DNA from: Demequina litorisediminis
GTDB taxonomy: Bacteria > Actinomycetota > Actinomycetes > Actinomycetales > Demequinaceae
Assembly: GCF_030161615.1 (NCBI RefSeq)
Contig: NZ_BSUN01000002.1
Location: 1-64,000, forward strand
Reading direction: 5' to 3'
Length of the DNA stretch: 64,000 nt
The notes under the pieces are model-generated. The model did not search any database and was not told where the DNA came from. It saw only the letters and a program-made list of their open reading frames with translations. Shown here in pieces: positions 61,546-64,000 of this stretch. Position 1 is the stretch's first letter. The number at the start of each line of letters is the position of its first letter. The position numbers and the translations under genes were made by a program.

Positions 61546-62037
61546 GGGTGGTTCCTTTCTCACCCGGTGCGGCCCGCGCGCGGTGTGCGTGACGGTTGGT
61601 CACCGCATCGGCTGATAGGGGACCAGATGCCCTCGGAGCGCGAAAGCAGCAACCCCGAAGGGGCCCACCGGGAGGAAGATTCACGGCCGAGCGCAGCGAG
61701 GGAAAGGGAATCTCGCCGGACCGGTCAGGCCGGCAGCGCAGGCGACGGTTGTGCGCAGCGCGCAGAGGGCAAGAATGGTCCCTCAGCCGATGCTTGAACA
61801 CCCCACACTGTCGCGGCCGCGCAGCGGACGCGTCCACGAGCGCGCAGCGCTCCCCCACCAGGCTTGTCTGGTGGGCCACCAGCCGCAGGCTGGGGTATGC
61901 GTGAGGGATCGTGACCCGAAGGGCCAAGACCCGCCCATCCGAAGCGCCGCGCGCGCACGGATGGAAACAGCGGGGCTTGGGTCGCAAAGCGACTAGAGCC
62001 CGACCCGAAGGGGCACGCCCACCAGGTCGGGCTCTAG
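61546..62037 (-). promoter_or_regulatory. Leader repeat L4 (second copy)
   Basis: Same as 17409-17897 with small run-length differences; the 13-bp upstream stem is preserved. Confidence 0.6.
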
Positions 62038-62433
62038 CCACGGCACTCCATCCTGGTGAACTTCAAAGACAGAACGTATTGGCAGGCACTGACCGTGATG
62101 ATGGCCAGAAGACCCGGGGATGCCGTTGGACGCCCGCAGGGCGTCCGGTCGGCGGGAGGGTGACTGCGCGACCGCTTGCGGTCGCTCCTTTGGTAGCGCG
62201 CTCGCCGGCTAGCGCCGGCGGCGCGGGGGTGGGTTGGGGCGTGTGCCCCCTGCCCTCTTGTGGACGGCCTGAGCCACGCAAGGGGCTCCACCCGCCCACA
62301 AGTGGACAGCGGGACTCTGGGTGACGGTTGTACCCCGCCGACACACACCGGCTCGCAAGCAGCGGCTGCGCGGCGGTGCCACGTCGACCGGGCACAACCT
62401 CTCTGCCGGAGGGCGGGGGGAACGCCGGGGTCG
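62038..62433. other. Hairpin-rich region without a recognisable gene (second copy)
   Basis: Copy of 17898-18296 with small indels (TGAGCCACG against TGAGGCTACG; one base less in the T run near 62189). Confidence 0.4.
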
Positions 62434-62850
62434 CTACTTCTCGATAGTCGACGCGCCGTCGTTCACAAGGAACTCGCCGATGACAGTCTTCCCGTCCTCG
62501 TCATACAGCGGGATCGAGAACACTTTGTCCGCCACGTCGTTGGCACGCGCAGCATCCTCAGGGCTGGACACCTTTACAGGCTCGAGGTCTGCTGATTTGA
62601 CGAACCCGAGGGTTCCGTCTTCACCCCAGGCCTGAATGAACTCGGGCTCCTTCTCGTCGAGGATGACTTCTCCGAGCCGGGTGTCGTCGTTGCTGACAGT
62701 GGGCTGGTGAGTTTCAGCGACAGGAGCCGCGCCAGGCGGCGCAGAGGTACCTAGACCTGAGACGCCAAGTGCAACGCCGATTCCCACTCCACCGACGAGG
62801 CCGACCCCGGCGATGAGAATCATTTGAGGAGAGAGCGAGATGTGTCGCAT
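62434..62850 (-). CDS. Membrane-anchored or exported protein (second copy)
   Basis: Same as 18297-18713. Confidence 0.6.
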   Translation of the reverse strand: MRHISLSPQMILIAGVGLVGGVGIGVALGVSGLGTSAPPGAAPVAETHQPTVSNDDTRLGEVILDEKEPEFIQAWGEDGTLGFVKSADLEPVKVSSPEDAARANDVADKVFSIPLYDEDGKTVIGEFLVNDGASTIEK

Positions 62851-62861
62851 TTTCATCACCT

Positions 62862-63320
62862 TCACCAAATCACAATCGGGCTTCGGGCCGATTGGTGTGA
62901 ACGATAGTCACCGCTGTAGTACGCGTACCCAAAGCCGGACCCGCGGTACTCTCCCGACCCACAATCCTTCGCCACGGTTCGCGAAATGATTGTGACGCTC
63001 TGTGTTGTAAGGACCCGGCTCGCCGAGCCACAAAGGGCGTTGCCGCGCCAGAGGCGAGCCGACGCCCCCTGCCACCCCGCGGGAGCCGTAGGCGACGACG
63101 ACACGGTGAGTCCGCCTGATGGCTTCGTGCCATTGCTGTTAGCGGAAGGTCGGGCCTTGTAGTCGTATGCGCCGACGTTCCACACCGTTTCCCAGGCCCC
63201 GTACACCACGGCCGCGGTTGCCGCAGTGCCTGTCATGCCGACGAGAATTCCCGCCATGACCGAAATGGCGGCCACTCTCAATTTGGCCGAGTTCGCCGGC
63301 TTGGCCGTTTGTGTCATCAT
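62862..63320 (-). CDS. Secreted protein (second copy)
   Basis: Same as 18725-19183. Confidence 0.65.
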   Translation of the reverse strand: MMTQTAKPANSAKLRVAAISVMAGILVGMTGTAATAAVVYGAWETVWNVGAYDYKARPSANSNGTKPSGGLTVSSSPTAPAGWQGASARLWRGNALCGSASRVLTTQSVTIISRTVAKDCGSGEYRGSGFGYAYYSGDYRSHQSARSPIVIW

Positions 63321-63503
63321 GTCCCCCCAGATTGGACTAGATCCCCAACACATGCGCGATGCCCCTTTGCACGCATTTGCAACCTAAGCCCGCACATTCG
63401 TGCTGTCAATAGATGCCACACACTCCGCGGTGGCAGCGTTGCCGGACGGTACTTGGTTGGGGGCAGGCGTGGCCCGTCGACATCGTCGTGTCGTCCCGCC
63501 ACC

Positions 63504-64000
63504 ATGAGGGCCATGCTGACGTTCCAGTACACCGATCGGGATGCTCGCTCGAGATCTCTTGATGCGCTGGCGCGCGCTTGTCGCGTGCTGGAAGCGCAGC
63601 CGGGGATCACCATGAAGGCTCTCGCCCGGCATGCGAGGACCGACGTCGAGACGCTGGCGAGGGTGTTGGGTCCGGATTTGGTGGCGTTTGCTCGTCACAG
63701 CGCGCACACACCCGCGCCTGAGCGGCGCAAGACACGGGCGTGGACTGACGCGCAGGCGCGTGAAGCGCTGCGTAAGGCGGCGGTGGTTCTTGATGGTGAT
63801 GTGCGTGAGGCCCGCTATCGAAATCTCGCGACGCGGCCGGGTGCCTCTGCCCCGTCGAGCCAGACGATCATTCGACGTTTCGGCTCATGGAATGCCGCGC
63901 TCGAGTCCGCGGGAGTGGGCACTGTGCAGCCTCTACGTAGGCATGACAAGTGGACGCTGGAGTTGTGCGCCGATGTGGTGGCGGAGTTCATCGCTGAGAC
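63504..64000 (+). CDS. HNH-repeat protein, N-terminal part (second copy, cut by window end)
   Basis: Copy of 19367 onward. It keeps the frame at 63757, where the first copy has AGGCT, and runs off the right edge at about residue 165. Confidence 0.7.
   Translation, partial: MRAMLTFQYTDRDARSRSLDALARACRVLEAQPGITMKALARHARTDVETLARVLGPDLVAFARHSAHTPAPERRKTRAWTDAQAREALRKAAVVLDGDVREARYRNLATRPGASAPSSQTIIRRFGSWNAALESAGVGTVQPLRRHDKWTLELCADVVAEFIAE

Larger units (their letters stand above)
44134..64000. repeat. Second copy of the circular-overlap duplication
   Basis: Direct repeat of 1-19864. Its boundaries are the start and end of the window, not sequence features, and no insertion sequence, direct target repeat or inverted terminus marks them. 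Confidence 0.93.

Noticed and set aside
1-64000. Linear plasmid with terminal repeats
   Set aside because: The duplicated ends are direct, not inverted, and cut through genes at arbitrary points.

Overview
The window is high-GC actinobacterial DNA (roughly two thirds G+C by eye). Gene content points to a Micrococcales-like host: SCO6880-type and DUF4192/DUF4913/DUF5979-like proteins, an LAxTG cell-wall sorting signal, GTG starts and NrdH. No chromosomal housekeeping locus, transposase, antibiotic-resistance gene, prophage structural gene or CRISPR array was seen. Everything fits one circular conjugative plasmid of about 44.13 kb.

The window runs once round the circle and then repeats itself. 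Bases 1-19864 recur in the same orientation at 44134-64000, differing at a few dozen positions, nearly all small indels. The parsimonious reading is an untrimmed or concatemeric assembly of a circular molecule. First-copy and unique genes are described in full; second-copy entries record the differences.

Many genes look frameshifted. Almost all breaks sit at AGCCT or AGGCT, and replacing that string by AGCT restores the frame, the conserved motif and often a 4-bp ATGA overlap with the next gene. AGCT is nearly absent (about fifteen by eye, near 190 expected). Where the two copies disagree, one often has AGCT and the other AGCCT, AGGCT, AGTT or AGT. This looks like a consensus error at a modified AGCT motif, not gene decay. 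'AGCT correction' below means this edit. A smaller set of breaks are homopolymer indels.

Layout of the circle: (1) 42235-45879 (minus; first part again at 1-1743), MobF relaxase-helicase, followed by an oriT-like intergenic region. (2) 1949-3499 (plus), coupled operon of a coiled-coil/HTH protein, a 43-residue protein and a DUF4192-like protein. (3) 3619-8204, a large LAxTG-anchored surface protein with about nine repeats. (4) 8.2-19.2 kb, mostly minus-strand small genes: NrdH-redoxin, a BrnT/RHH-like toxin-antitoxin pair, a zinc-binding protein, unknowns, a ParB-family protein and two exported proteins. Four of these genes are preceded by long hairpin-rich leader repeats (L1-L4). (5) 19.4-24.7 kb, maintenance: HNH-repeat protein, tRNA-like element, ParA with an RHH partner, SSB and a winged-helix candidate replication initiator. 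(6) 25.0-31.2 kb, a membrane-tethered protein, its regulator and a thioester-type adhesin with seven repeats. (7) 31.9-42.2 kb (plus), a tightly coupled type IV secretion operon: M23 peptidase, pilin-like protein, lipoprotein, VirB6/TrbL-like channel, SCO6880-like protein, VirB4-like ATPase, VirD4-like coupling protein and small proteins.

Relaxase, coupling protein and secretion genes would move the plasmid. The adhesins may mediate mating-pair or surface contact. The L1-L4 cassette region lies on the side of oriT away from the transfer genes, where a leading region is expected.
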